Shown here: one piece after another, positions 17,775 through 25,270 of the stretch
Numbering within the stretch: the first letter of the stretch is position 1
Layout: the number at the start of each line of letters is the position of its first letter
Source: Bacteroidota bacterium
GTDB lineage: Bacteria; Bacteroidota; Bacteroidia; Chitinophagales; Chitinophagaceae
Direction of reading: 5' to 3'
DNA length: 64,000 nt
Assembly: GCA_005882315.1 (NCBI GenBank)
Contig: VBAR01000007.1
Coordinates: 1 to 64,000, forward strand
Notes under the pieces: generated by a model
What the model was told of the DNA's origin: nothing
What the model saw: the letters and a program-made list of their open reading frames with translations, nothing else
Database searches by the model: none
Made by a program: the position numbers and the translations under genes

Positions 17775-18233
17775 TCAAAGTTTCTTCAGCATTACTTTAT
17801 CAGATTCTACGTAGTTGCTGCGGTGCCCGGCTTTATCTTTAATCATAAGTCCAAAAGATGCTTCCCGATCCACGGCTTCAAGATTAAGGAAAAGGGCGCC
17901 GGTCACAAACTCACCATAGCAGAATTTTACATTGAGATCACCATCTCTTGCAACGGGAATGCCATCAGGGTCCATTCTTACCTTCAAAGTATCCAGCGTA
18001 AAAATACCACCTGTACTATTGTATCTTTTAGTTACCAGGATAACGGTATCCTGTATATCTCCTTCATCATCCGTAAAGGATACATTTAAATTGATAATAT
18101 TGCCTTTTATTGCAGTTGTGGGTGAAATGGATTTAAATTTAAGCTGCGGCTCTGTGGTAAACTTATCTTTTTTGCATGCTATAAAAAGCAGAACTGAAAA
18201 ACCAAGTAGCAGCGCAACGATTTTCATCTTCAT
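17775..18233 (-). CDS. Putative lipoprotein, Ig/PKD-like
   Basis: A 152-residue secreted lipoprotein: the signal sequence ends in the lipobox LLFIAC with the acylated Cys near residue 20, followed by Lys/Asp residues. The remainder is beta-rich with IKGNIINLNVSFTDDEGDIQ, a typical Ig-like/cadherin-like strand pattern in Bacteroidota surface proteins. The function is not recognised. It lies directly upstream of the UbiA-like gene and divergently from the LuxE-like gene, with a 49-bp shared promoter region. Confidence 0.7.
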   Translation of the reverse strand: MKMKIVALLLGFSVLLFIACKKDKFTTEPQLKFKSISPTTAIKGNIINLNVSFTDDEGDIQDTVILVTKRYNSTGGIFTLDTLKVRMDPDGIPVARDGDLNVKFCYGEFVTGALFLNLEAVDREASFGLMIKDKAGHRSNYVESDKVMLKKL

Positions 18234-18282
18234 AAAAAGGGATTATAACCAAATTTACATCTTTTACCGAAAGTAAAGCGAA

Positions 18283-19263
18283 ATGACGGGTGAATGGAAG
18301 CATAAAATTTTAAATGTTACAGATGCGGGTTTTCCGGAGCTTGCCCTTGAAGTTTTCAGGCATCAATATGCCAACTGCGGCGTTTACCGTGCTTATGTGA
18401 ATGCTATAGGTGCCGATGCAAAGAAGGTAGAAAACCCTGAGCAAATTCCCTTTTTGCCTATTCGTTTTTTCAAATCGCATGAAATAAAAACAGGTTCTTT
18501 TGTTGCAGAAACGGTTTTTGAAAGCAGCGGCACTACCGGCACTATCAATAGCAGGCATTTTATAAAAAACGTTGCCTGGTACGAACAGGTATTTACAAAG
18601 ATCTTTCAGCAGTTCTACGGAGACATTGAAAAATGGTGCATCATCGGTTTGTTGCCTTCTTATCTTGAAAGAAAAAACTCATCACTGGTTCATATGGTGA
18701 ACAGGCTGGTACAAAAAACAGGTAACCTGCATAGCAGTTTTTATATGTATGATTTTGATCAACTGGCCGAAGTCTTATTTGAACTGGAGAAAAATGATCA
18801 GCCGGTCCTGCTTATTGGGGTCAGCTTTGCATTGCTTGATTTTGCTGAGCGAAAAAAATTGTCCCTAAGGAATGCAGTAATAATGGAAACCGGTGGCATG
18901 AAGGGCCGCAGAGAAGAACTGATAAGGGATGAAATGCACCGGGTATTAAAAAGATCATTTGGTGTCAGTACTATTCATTCAGAATATGGAATGACCGAAT
19001 TACTTTCACAAGCTTATTCAAGAGGTGAGGGCATATTCAACTGCCCGCCCTGGATGAAAATGCTGGTAAGGGATGATGAAGATCCTTTTTCAGTAAATAC
19101 GCAGGGGAGTGGAGCTATCAATATCATTGACCTCGCCAATATTTATTCCTGCTCCTTTATAGCTACTGATGATGTAGGAAAAATATATCCTGATGGGGGT
19201 TTTGAAATATTAGGTAGGATGGATGGCAGTGATTTAAGAGGATGCAGTCTTTTGGCATTATAA
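18283..19263 (+). CDS. LuxE-like acyl-protein synthetase / PaaK-like adenylating enzyme
   Basis: A 326-residue cytosolic protein of the LuxE (acyl-protein synthetase) branch of the ANL-related enzymes, which activate carboxylic acids as acyl-adenylates. Visible features are IPFLPIRFFKSHEIKTG, the Ser/Thr/Gly-rich phosphate-binding motif ESSGTTG near residue 85, and a later SEYGMTELLSQAY motif resembling the (Y/F)GxTE adenine-binding motif. No luciferase genes (luxABCD) are nearby, so it is an orphan with an unknown acyl acceptor; in Bacteroidota such proteins occur near lipid or polyketide-like genes. Confidence 0.8.
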   Translation: MTGEWKHKILNVTDAGFPELALEVFRHQYANCGVYRAYVNAIGADAKKVENPEQIPFLPIRFFKSHEIKTGSFVAETVFESSGTTGTINSRHFIKNVAWYEQVFTKIFQQFYGDIEKWCIIGLLPSYLERKNSSLVHMVNRLVQKTGNLHSSFYMYDFDQLAEVLFELEKNDQPVLLIGVSFALLDFAERKKLSLRNAVIMETGGMKGRREELIRDEMHRVLKRSFGVSTIHSEYGMTELLSQAYSRGEGIFNCPPWMKMLVRDDEDPFSVNTQGSGAINIIDLANIYSCSFIATDDVGKIYPDGGFEILGRMDGSDLRGCSLLAL

Positions 19264-19289
19264 GTTTATACAAAATAAAAATGGTCATT

Positions 19290-19297
19290 TAACTTTG
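19290..19297 (+). promoter_or_regulatory. Bacteroidota -7 box five bases before the aldo/keto reductase ATG
   Basis: TAACTTTG is a perfect TAnnTTTG match ending at 19297; the ATG is at 19303. Transcription from it would give a leaderless or near-leaderless mRNA if the conserved longer N-terminus is used. Confidence 0.45.
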
Positions 19298-19302
19298 AAT
19301 CT

Positions 19303-20301
19303 ATGGCATACAAAGCATCAATAACACGATATGATAATATGCAGTATAACCGCTGTGGCAGAAGTGGCTTAATGCTACCTGCAATTTCTTTAGGTCTCTG
19401 GCACAACTTCGGTAATGTGGATGATTATAAAACTGCCAGGAAGATTGTCCGAACAGCATTTGATAGTGGCATCACTCATTTTGACCTTGCTAATAATTAT
19501 GGCCCGCCTCCCGGTGAAGCTGAAAAAGTTTTCGGAAAAATTCTGAAAGAAAATTTTACAGGCTACCGTGATGAAATGATCATTTCATCAAAAGCAGGAT
19601 ATTATATGTGGCCCGGCCCTTATGGTGAGTGGGGTTCAAAAAAGTATTTAGTTGCAAGCCTTGATCAGAGTTTGAAAAGAATGGGATTAGATTATGTAGA
19701 TATTTTTTATTCTCACCGGCCTGATCCGGATACACCGATGGAAGAAACAATGTCGGCACTTGACCTAATAGTGAGACAAGGAAAAGCATTGTATGTTGGT
19801 ATATCCAGTTACTCAGCCGCAGAAACAAAACAAGCAGTAGCAATTTTAAAACAGTTAGGAACTCCTTGTTTGATCCATCAGCCACGTTATTCTATGTTTG
19901 ATCGTTGGGTAGAAAATGGTTTGATGGATGTATTGGGTGATGAAGGGATCGGTTGTATTGCATTCTCACCTTTGGCACAGGGATTACTTACTGATAAATA
20001 CCTGAAAGAAATACCTGCTGATTCAAGAGTGGGCCGGGGATTGAGCAATGGCGCCATTACTAAAGAAGCAATTTCAGAGAAAGTGATTTCAAAAGTGCGA
20101 CAGTTGAATGAGATTGCGCAACAGCGGGGACAGTCACTAGCCCAAATGGCAATTGCATGGTTATTGAAAGATAAACGTGTTACTTCTGTTTTAGTAGGTG
20201 TCAGTGCAGCTTCACAGTTAAAAGATAATATCGACTGCCTGGAAAATACTGACTTTAGCACTGATGAACTTAACCGGGTTGAAAATATCCTGCGTTTCTA
20301 A
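19303..20301 (+). CDS. gpr: Aldo/keto reductase, YghZ/Gpr type
   Basis: An NADPH-dependent aldo/keto reductase close to E. coli YghZ (L-glyceraldehyde 3-phosphate reductase), which detoxifies L-glyceraldehyde 3-phosphate and methylglyoxal. The similarity is extensive: SLGLWHNFG, GITHFDLANNYGPPPGEAE (catalytic Asp and Tyr), KAGYYMWPGPYGEWGS (catalytic Lys), VDIFYSHRPD (His), and the C-terminal cofactor region SVLVGVSAASQL. The start at 19303 is preferred because the residues before MQYNRCG match the E. coli N-terminus. 332 residues. It stands alone, with a promoter box directly upstream. Confidence 0.9.
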   Translation: MAYKASITRYDNMQYNRCGRSGLMLPAISLGLWHNFGNVDDYKTARKIVRTAFDSGITHFDLANNYGPPPGEAEKVFGKILKENFTGYRDEMIISSKAGYYMWPGPYGEWGSKKYLVASLDQSLKRMGLDYVDIFYSHRPDPDTPMEETMSALDLIVRQGKALYVGISSYSAAETKQAVAILKQLGTPCLIHQPRYSMFDRWVENGLMDVLGDEGIGCIAFSPLAQGLLTDKYLKEIPADSRVGRGLSNGAITKEAISEKVISKVRQLNEIAQQRGQSLAQMAIAWLLKDKRVTSVLVGVSAASQLKDNIDCLENTDFSTDELNRVENILRF

Positions 20302-20310
20302 AGTGAACTA

Positions 20311-21042
20311 CTAAATACTCTTATCTAAAAAAGCAAATTGCAAACGGAGGTGAAAAATTCTTGAAAACACTTTATCAGTACCATATTTATTATAGTTGGT
20401 AAGGCCATGTTTATAATTAATATCTATACCCCATTTTTTGTAGGATACTGAAGCTCCCAATGTAACCCTGAAATCATTTACTTCCGGTTCACCACCTGAG
20501 TAGCCAATAATTGTGTTTTGACCATTCTGATCTTTAAATTCACACTCATCACCCATTGCAAGTTTTGAGGTATAGTCAACACCTGCAAATAAAATGAATG
20601 ATAATTTTTTTTGTGATAATACTTTCCCGATCTGCGGATTGAAGGAAATATTATCATATTGTCGGGAATAGGTTCCTGTCGTTTTATATTTCACTGGTGG
20701 GGTTGTAATGCTGTCAACATCCAATCTTCCACCGGTATGTTCATATTGTATACTAAAGCGTAGTATCCATTTTGAAGGAAACTTCATACCTGCATTAATA
20801 CCTGCTAAGAAATTGGTATATGGCTTATTTCCATAAGGAACAGCCATTGTATCCACATCAGTAGTAAAATTGGGAAAAGGAACAGGGCTACGGTAATAAG
20901 TGGATTTGCTTACAGCACCCGGCCCACCAAAAAAAGAAACACCGCTACCGATGAAACCTGATAGCGTTAACTTTTTTTGCGACCATGAAGATTTGCTGAA
21001 TGTAAGACCGGCAACAATAAGCAGTACAGCTATTTTTTTCAT
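20311..21042 (-). CDS. Putative outer-membrane beta-barrel protein
   Basis: A 243-residue secreted protein with signal peptide MKKIAVLLIVAGLTFSKSSW followed by beta-strands rich in aromatic residues and glycine (KLTLSGFIGSGVSFFGG, LRFSIQYEHTGG, WGIDINYKHGLTNY) and an aromatic terminal strand (FHLRLQFAFL). It looks like a small eight- to ten-stranded outer-membrane barrel, but I do not recognise a specific family. It converges on the aldo/keto reductase (9 bp apart) and follows the LEA-like gene by about 175 bp, across a terminator. Confidence 0.65.
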   Translation of the reverse strand: MKKIAVLLIVAGLTFSKSSWSQKKLTLSGFIGSGVSFFGGPGAVSKSTYYRSPVPFPNFTTDVDTMAVPYGNKPYTNFLAGINAGMKFPSKWILRFSIQYEHTGGRLDVDSITTPPVKYKTTGTYSRQYDNISFNPQIGKVLSQKKLSFILFAGVDYTSKLAMGDECEFKDQNGQNTIIGYSGGEPEVNDFRVTLGASVSYKKWGIDINYKHGLTNYNKYGTDKVFSRIFHLRLQFAFLDKSI

Positions 21043-21170
21043 AACTGAAAATTTGGTTTGACTGATCGTGTGGCTTTACAAGGGATAGTGAAGGGTGGAT
21101 AGAATTCTTTCAACAATGAATAATAAACGATCACTCATAGGGAATATTGCCCCTATAAAGTCTATAAATA

Positions 21171-21204
21171 AAAAAATCCAGACGATATCGCCTGGATTTT
21201 TCTA
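21171..21204 (-). terminator. Terminator after the LEA-type gene
   Basis: AAAAATCCAG and CTGGATTTTT enclose CGATATCG-type sequence, giving a long stem with A/T runs on both sides. It lies 15 bp after the stop of the minus-strand gene at 21219 and could work in both directions. Confidence 0.8.
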
Positions 21205-21218
21205 AACTTATGATGTTT

Positions 21219-21695
21219 TTATTTTTTTAAAACCAGTTCCTTTAGGTTTTCAATATTCTGTATGCCTTCATATTTAAAAGGTACGTCAGTACTGTAACCA
21301 GCTTTTTTCATTCTTGCCCTACCTTCTATACGGATTTTTGCCTCCTTTTTATTCCAGATTTCCTTGTGATTGATAAAAGCATTAAGGTTATTTAATTTCA
21401 GTACTGCCGGCACTACAAATTCCTTGTGTTTTTTCACATCTATTTTTTCATCAAGACTGAAACGGCCAAGTAAAATATTGTCAACATATACATCACCATC
21501 AGCATCGTTGACCTGTACACCGAAATTATTAGGGTTGTAATAAACTATATCCAATCCAGCTGTTGTTTTCAACAGGCCTACATCTTTGATGCGGACATCA
21601 CGAATTTCCCGGTACTCGGGTTCCCGGATATTTGATGTTTTGCAAGAAGCAAACAGGATCATCGCCGGAGCGAGGGTAAGTAGTATTTTTTTCAT
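21219..21695 (-). CDS. LEA type 2 family lipoprotein
   Basis: A 158-residue lipoprotein. The signal sequence runs to the lipobox ILFASC, with the acylated Cys near residue 18. The mature domain (VRIKDVGLLKTTAGLDIVYY then NPNNFGVQVNDADGDVYVDN) is a WHy/LEA_2 beta-sandwich; the NPN motif is the hallmark. LEA_2 proteins bind lipid or protect against desiccation in plants; bacterial members have no settled role. It has its own terminator and faces a 336-bp divergent intergenic region shared with the barrel gene at 22031. Confidence 0.85.
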   Translation of the reverse strand: MKKILLTLAPAMILFASCKTSNIREPEYREIRDVRIKDVGLLKTTAGLDIVYYNPNNFGVQVNDADGDVYVDNILLGRFSLDEKIDVKKHKEFVVPAVLKLNNLNAFINHKEIWNKKEAKIRIEGRARMKKAGYSTDVPFKYEGIQNIENLKELVLKK

Positions 21696-22030
21696 AATGA
21701 TTCTTAATTTTTAGTAAATCAATTTTGATGACGAATCATGTATCTAAAACAATCAGGCCAGTTTGCGTTAAATGAATGTGAAGCTGTATTAACCAATTGT
21801 GATAACCGATTTGGACATTGTTAATATTTAAATCAAAACAATCACAGCATGCCAGCACTACGAAGTAAAATGCAGTTTACATGGATGTTTTAACAAACTG
21901 TTTTCAGACAGGCAATGCGGTTAAACGCCAGAATAACATTTTTTTGGACTGAGTTTCATTTATCAAATAAGTCGGATACATGTATTGGCACCGTCTTTGA
22001 AAAACATAGCCTGGAGCAAAATCATGTAAC
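21696..22030. other. Divergent intergenic region, 335 bp
   Basis: It lies between divergent starts of the LEA-type lipoprotein and a beta-barrel gene and must hold both promoters. I find no open frame with family similarity, no strong hairpin and no clear TAnnTTTG box; TCTTTGAAAA about 35 bp before 22031 is the nearest candidate. Confidence 0.4.
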
Positions 22031-22594
22031 ATGAAAACAAAAACTATGATACTGTTAGCAGTATTAAGTATTTCGGCTTTTACAACCAGGGCACAGATAG
22101 GGGCGGGTATTAAAGGAGGATTTAATTTTGCAAGTTTAACCGGTTTTAATGGAGATAGCCGTGTCGGTGCACATGCGGGTTTATTTCTTCATCATACCAT
22201 CAACAACCGCTGGTGTTTTCAGCCTGAAGTATTATACTCTGGAGAAGGACAACGGTATTTTTCAGATGTGGAACAAAGAACGTTGGCTCTTGATTATGTA
22301 CAGATACCATTGATGATACAATACTTCCCGGTTAAACAACTGTATTTTGAATTTGGTCCTCAGTTGGGAATATTAGCCAGTGCGCAGGATAAGGGTGGTG
22401 GTACAAATTATAATGTAAAGGATGATTTTGCACCTACTCAAGTTGGATTAAATATAGGTGTAGGTGTAAAAGCAACCTACAGCCTTGGCTTTTATGGACG
22501 GTATAATTTTGGTCTTACAGATGTATCAAGATTTGATAATATCGTTGATCATAGTTATGTAGGGCAATTAGGTATGTCTATTCGTTTAAAATAG
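22031..22594 (+). CDS. PorT-family outer-membrane beta-barrel protein
   Basis: A 187-residue paralogue of the protein at 7643-8230: signal peptide MKTKTMILLAVLSISAFTTR, then IGAGIKGGFNFASLTG, FQPEVLYSGEGQ and LALDYVQIPLMIQYFP, the standard strands of the Bacteroidota outer-membrane beta-barrel family, and a final GQLGMSIRL strand. The family function is unknown. It is monocistronic, with a terminator immediately after. Confidence 0.82.
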   Translation: MKTKTMILLAVLSISAFTTRAQIGAGIKGGFNFASLTGFNGDSRVGAHAGLFLHHTINNRWCFQPEVLYSGEGQRYFSDVEQRTLALDYVQIPLMIQYFPVKQLYFEFGPQLGILASAQDKGGGTNYNVKDDFAPTQVGLNIGVGVKATYSLGFYGRYNFGLTDVSRFDNIVDHSYVGQLGMSIRLK

Positions 22595-22614
22595 AATAGT
22601 GGCTATTGTGTAGG

Positions 22615-22647
22615 AGCAGCCATAATTTTTTATGGCTGCTTTTTTTA
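22615..22647 (+). terminator. Rho-independent terminator after the barrel gene
   Basis: AGCAGCCATA and TATGGCTGCT form a perfect 10-bp stem with a short T-rich loop, followed by seven T. It lies 20 bp past the stop. Confidence 0.9.
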
Positions 22648-22656
22648 AAAAATTAT

Positions 22657-23538
22657 TTACTGCGTAAGAATTATTTCATCGGTATTAACTGTTCCGTTTC
22701 TTATTAGCTGTACTAAACGTTCTTGTGATTGATAAGGTGGCTGCGGGAAAAAGCGAGGTAAAAATTCAACTTTTTGCAAACCTGTTGAAGAATCAGGCAA
22801 GGCTTTGTCAGGATTTACACCCAGTATTCTGAAATACCCGGCTTCATCAGGATAGCCATATGCAGTATCCGTAAAATCCTGTGGGCTGGTATGATTCAAA
22901 TAAATTACTCTTACATAAGGTTGGGCCAACATTGGTAACAAGCGGCCTTCAATAGCAGATACACCTGAAGATTCAAATACACGAACAGAGGGTAAGAGCT
23001 GGAAAGTTGTGCTCCCGGTTTGTATTCTTGATTTGCGGGCATCAAAATCAAAATCAAAATAAATTTTATTGGTAGCTCCGGCCTGCACATTTACATTAAA
23101 TGGAATTACTAAACCATTTGCAATAGAGGGATGAAGCTCCATGTCAAAAAAAGAAGTGCTACCGCCGTAGGGAAAAGTATTAATGCCAAATGAATTTCTT
23201 GTGCCAAATTTAATTCGCAACAGCTTTACTGTTGACGGTAATAATTCCAGGTTACCCAACGGAAGTTCTCTGCCATTGGAATACTGAATGATATCAATGA
23301 TCCCTTTATTTTGAAGCGGAATTTCTACCCAGCCGGTAGTAGTTGATGGATCAGGACTTGTATTATATTCAAGTTTATCAAAATCGATCTTGAAATACTT
23401 ATAGAAGTATGGATCATCTGTTAAACGAAATTCAATTTTCCCTTTTGATGAATTAGTGTTCCCTCCTCCATCACTTCTTGAACAGGAAAAGATTAACAGG
23501 ATCGCAATAGTAATAAAGACAGGAATACTGTATTTCAT
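22657..23538 (-). CDS. DUF4382 family lipoprotein
   Basis: A 293-residue lipoprotein: the signal sequence ends at the lipobox LIFSC, then a Gly/Ser/Asn linker. The DUF4382 domain begins GKIEFRLTDDPYFYKYFKI and contains WVEIPLQNKGIIDIIQY and LPLGNLELLPSTVKLLRIKF, the typical alternation of strands ahead of a carbohydrate-binding-like barrel. A C-terminal region (VSAIEGRLLPM onward) resembles a carboxypeptidase-regulatory-like/DUF4382 extension. Function is unknown; the protein is probably on the outer membrane. It converges with the barrel gene, whose terminator separates them. Confidence 0.75.
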   Translation of the reverse strand: MKYSIPVFITIAILLIFSCSRSDGGGNTNSSKGKIEFRLTDDPYFYKYFKIDFDKLEYNTSPDPSTTTGWVEIPLQNKGIIDIIQYSNGRELPLGNLELLPSTVKLLRIKFGTRNSFGINTFPYGGSTSFFDMELHPSIANGLVIPFNVNVQAGATNKIYFDFDFDARKSRIQTGSTTFQLLPSVRVFESSGVSAIEGRLLPMLAQPYVRVIYLNHTSPQDFTDTAYGYPDEAGYFRILGVNPDKALPDSSTGLQKVEFLPRFFPQPPYQSQERLVQLIRNGTVNTDEIILTQ

Positions 23539-23582
23539 AAATACTGATTAGGCAGCAAAGATAGCTGGCAGAGGTAAAAATG

Positions 23583-23613
23583 AAAAACGGGGCTTGTTAA
23601 AAGCCCCGTTTAA
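23583..23613 (-). terminator. Terminator after the glycine-zipper gene
   Basis: AACGGGGCTT and AAGCCCCGTT form a perfect 10-bp stem with a 6-base loop (23585-23610). On the minus strand it is followed by a T-rich stretch. It sits about 20 bp after the stop at 23634. Confidence 0.88.
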
Positions 23614-23633
23614 GTATTGATCATCCTTCGCTG

Positions 23634-24062
23634 CTAATAGCGACCATCTTTCTTGTCCATTGAACGTCCGATCACATAACCACCGCCACCACCAATAACA
23701 CCACCAATGGCAGCACCGGCTGCACGGTTACGTTTGTTTACTACAGCACCAATTACGGCTCCTGAAGCGGCACCAATCACGGTTCCTTTTGCAGCTTTAC
23801 TCCAGCCTTTTTTTACTTTAGCCGTATTTTGTGTTTCATCCTTCATAACAGGACTTTGATAAACCACAGGACGGGCAGGTGCTTTTTTCTTAACCACAAC
23901 AGTTTTTTCCTGTATTACAGGTTTTTCCTGTGTGGCTTTCCAAGCCTCAAATTGTGCCATTTCAGTAGCATCAATTTTTGCATTGTCTGTTTTGCTGTTG
24001 CAAGCTACCATTACTACAGTTATCACTGCAGTTACGGCAATAAATGATAAAACTTTTTTCAT
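23634..24062 (-). CDS. Glycine-zipper lipoprotein (YMGG-like)
   Basis: About 142 residues from the ATG at 24062, chosen because a lipoprotein signal starts there (MKKVLSFIAVTAV, lipobox VMVAC); an upstream ATG at 24098 would add 12 polar residues. The C-terminal half has repeated small-residue helices, VIGAASGAVIGAVVNK and AAIGGVIGGGGGYVIG, which is the glycine-zipper pattern of membrane-inserting proteins. The middle is basic and proline-rich. It probably associates with the outer membrane; the role is unknown. It has its own terminator. Confidence 0.8.
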   Translation of the reverse strand: MKKVLSFIAVTAVITVVMVACNSKTDNAKIDATEMAQFEAWKATQEKPVIQEKTVVVKKKAPARPVVYQSPVMKDETQNTAKVKKGWSKAAKGTVIGAASGAVIGAVVNKRNRAAGAAIGGVIGGGGGYVIGRSMDKKDGRY

Positions 24063-24246
24063 AACTGAGTTTTTAATAATTAATAATTCGTTTTTCATTC
24101 CCTATAGTAGAAAAACGATGCCAAAGAATTAGTGAATGTTAATGGATCGTCCGGAATCGTTTTAAATCACTCTTTGTTAGTGCATTGCTTCTATGAGGAT
24201 TTAACAAGTATGGATTTTTAGAATTATTTTACAGCCTGCTTCTTTT

Positions 24247-24903
24247 ATGAATAATACGCTGAAAAAAATATTAATTGTTCTGCCGGTATTTATTGTAAGC
24301 CTGTTTTACCTCCAAACATTGTACGCAGAAAGATATAGTGGAACAAGTTTTAAGCGAGTAGCAGGATTGGCAATAACCGTTTTGCTGTTTTATGCATGGA
24401 TCATCATTGTTACAACCAGGAGAAAGCAGAATAATTTTTTTGAAAGATTGGTACTCTCAAGTTTTTTTGTGTATGTATTTGCAGTGCTTACACTCACAGG
24501 ATACTTTATTCTTTTCCGCGAAGTATCAATGCATGACTGGTGGGGCAATATGATGCAGCGGGTAGAGAGAAAAGATCATGTAAACCTTGTTTTATTTAGA
24601 ACGATCAATATCTATAAAACTTTTGGTAAACAGAATTCGGGAAATTTTGTGATGTTATTACCATTAGGGATTTATCTTCCATTGCTGTATAAAAAATTAA
24701 GGAGGCCCGTTAGTTTTTTTGTAGTTACCGTTATTTGTTTTCTTACTTCAGTCGGAATTGAACTGTTACAACTGGCCACCAGTTATCGTAGTACAGATGT
24801 GGATGATGTGGTGCTGAATACTGCAGGGGCTTGCTGCGGATTTATTATTTACCAGTTATTGCGATTGCTGATAACTGACGGAGTAAAAAGATCGCCAGAA
24901 TAA
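24247..24903 (+). CDS. VanZ family membrane protein
   Basis: A 218-residue protein with about five membrane helices. The C-terminal signature TSVGIELLQLATSYRSTDVD then DVVLNTAGACCG matches VanZ-like proteins (the conserved E-x-x-Q and R-x-x-D-x-x-D-x-x-x-N-x-x-G). VanZ homologues give low-level teicoplanin resistance in enterococci, but in Bacteroidota the function is unknown and probably housekeeping. It is monocistronic. Confidence 0.85.
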   Translation: MNNTLKKILIVLPVFIVSLFYLQTLYAERYSGTSFKRVAGLAITVLLFYAWIIIVTTRRKQNNFFERLVLSSFFVYVFAVLTLTGYFILFREVSMHDWWGNMMQRVERKDHVNLVLFRTINIYKTFGKQNSGNFVMLLPLGIYLPLLYKKLRRPVSFFVVTVICFLTSVGIELLQLATSYRSTDVDDVVLNTAGACCGFIIYQLLRLLITDGVKRSPE

Positions 24904-25270
24904 CTCACTCTTTTTTATCAGCTTACCCACTTCAATATATTCCCAAAGGATATCATCCTTTCATTTTCTGGTAACAAATCATAGAGTTGAACCAATGATT
25001 TGATTTTGGCGTAGCTGATTTTCATTCCATAAAAACTGACTCTTTTAAAAGTAAAAGAATTTTATTGAAGCCTGAGTTTTCTGACGGAGACATTTATTCT
25101 TATGACGGGACTTTATTTGTACAATTTTTTGTAAATAAAAATAACTGAGCAAAATATTCCCCCTTTCTCTTTTATTTTTCACTGTTATTGTAAATCTGCA
25201 TCTTATCCTTATTGGTATAGACTTTGTTTTTATAGCATGTATCATTTTATTTAATAAAAACAAAACCTTT
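24904..25270. other. Intergenic region, 367 bp
   Basis: A minus-strand frame at 24918-25025 reads MKISYAKIKSLVQLYDLLPE and stops after 35 residues; it could be the beginning of a decayed gene but I cannot identify it. The rest is AT-rich and must contain the promoter for the DUF4476 gene. No hairpin or repeat stands out. Confidence 0.3.

Noticed and set aside
24918-25025. 35-aa minus-strand frame MKISYAKIKSLVQLY as a gene
   Set aside because: No recognisable family, no neighbour and no clear promoter; recorded only as a feature of the intergenic region.
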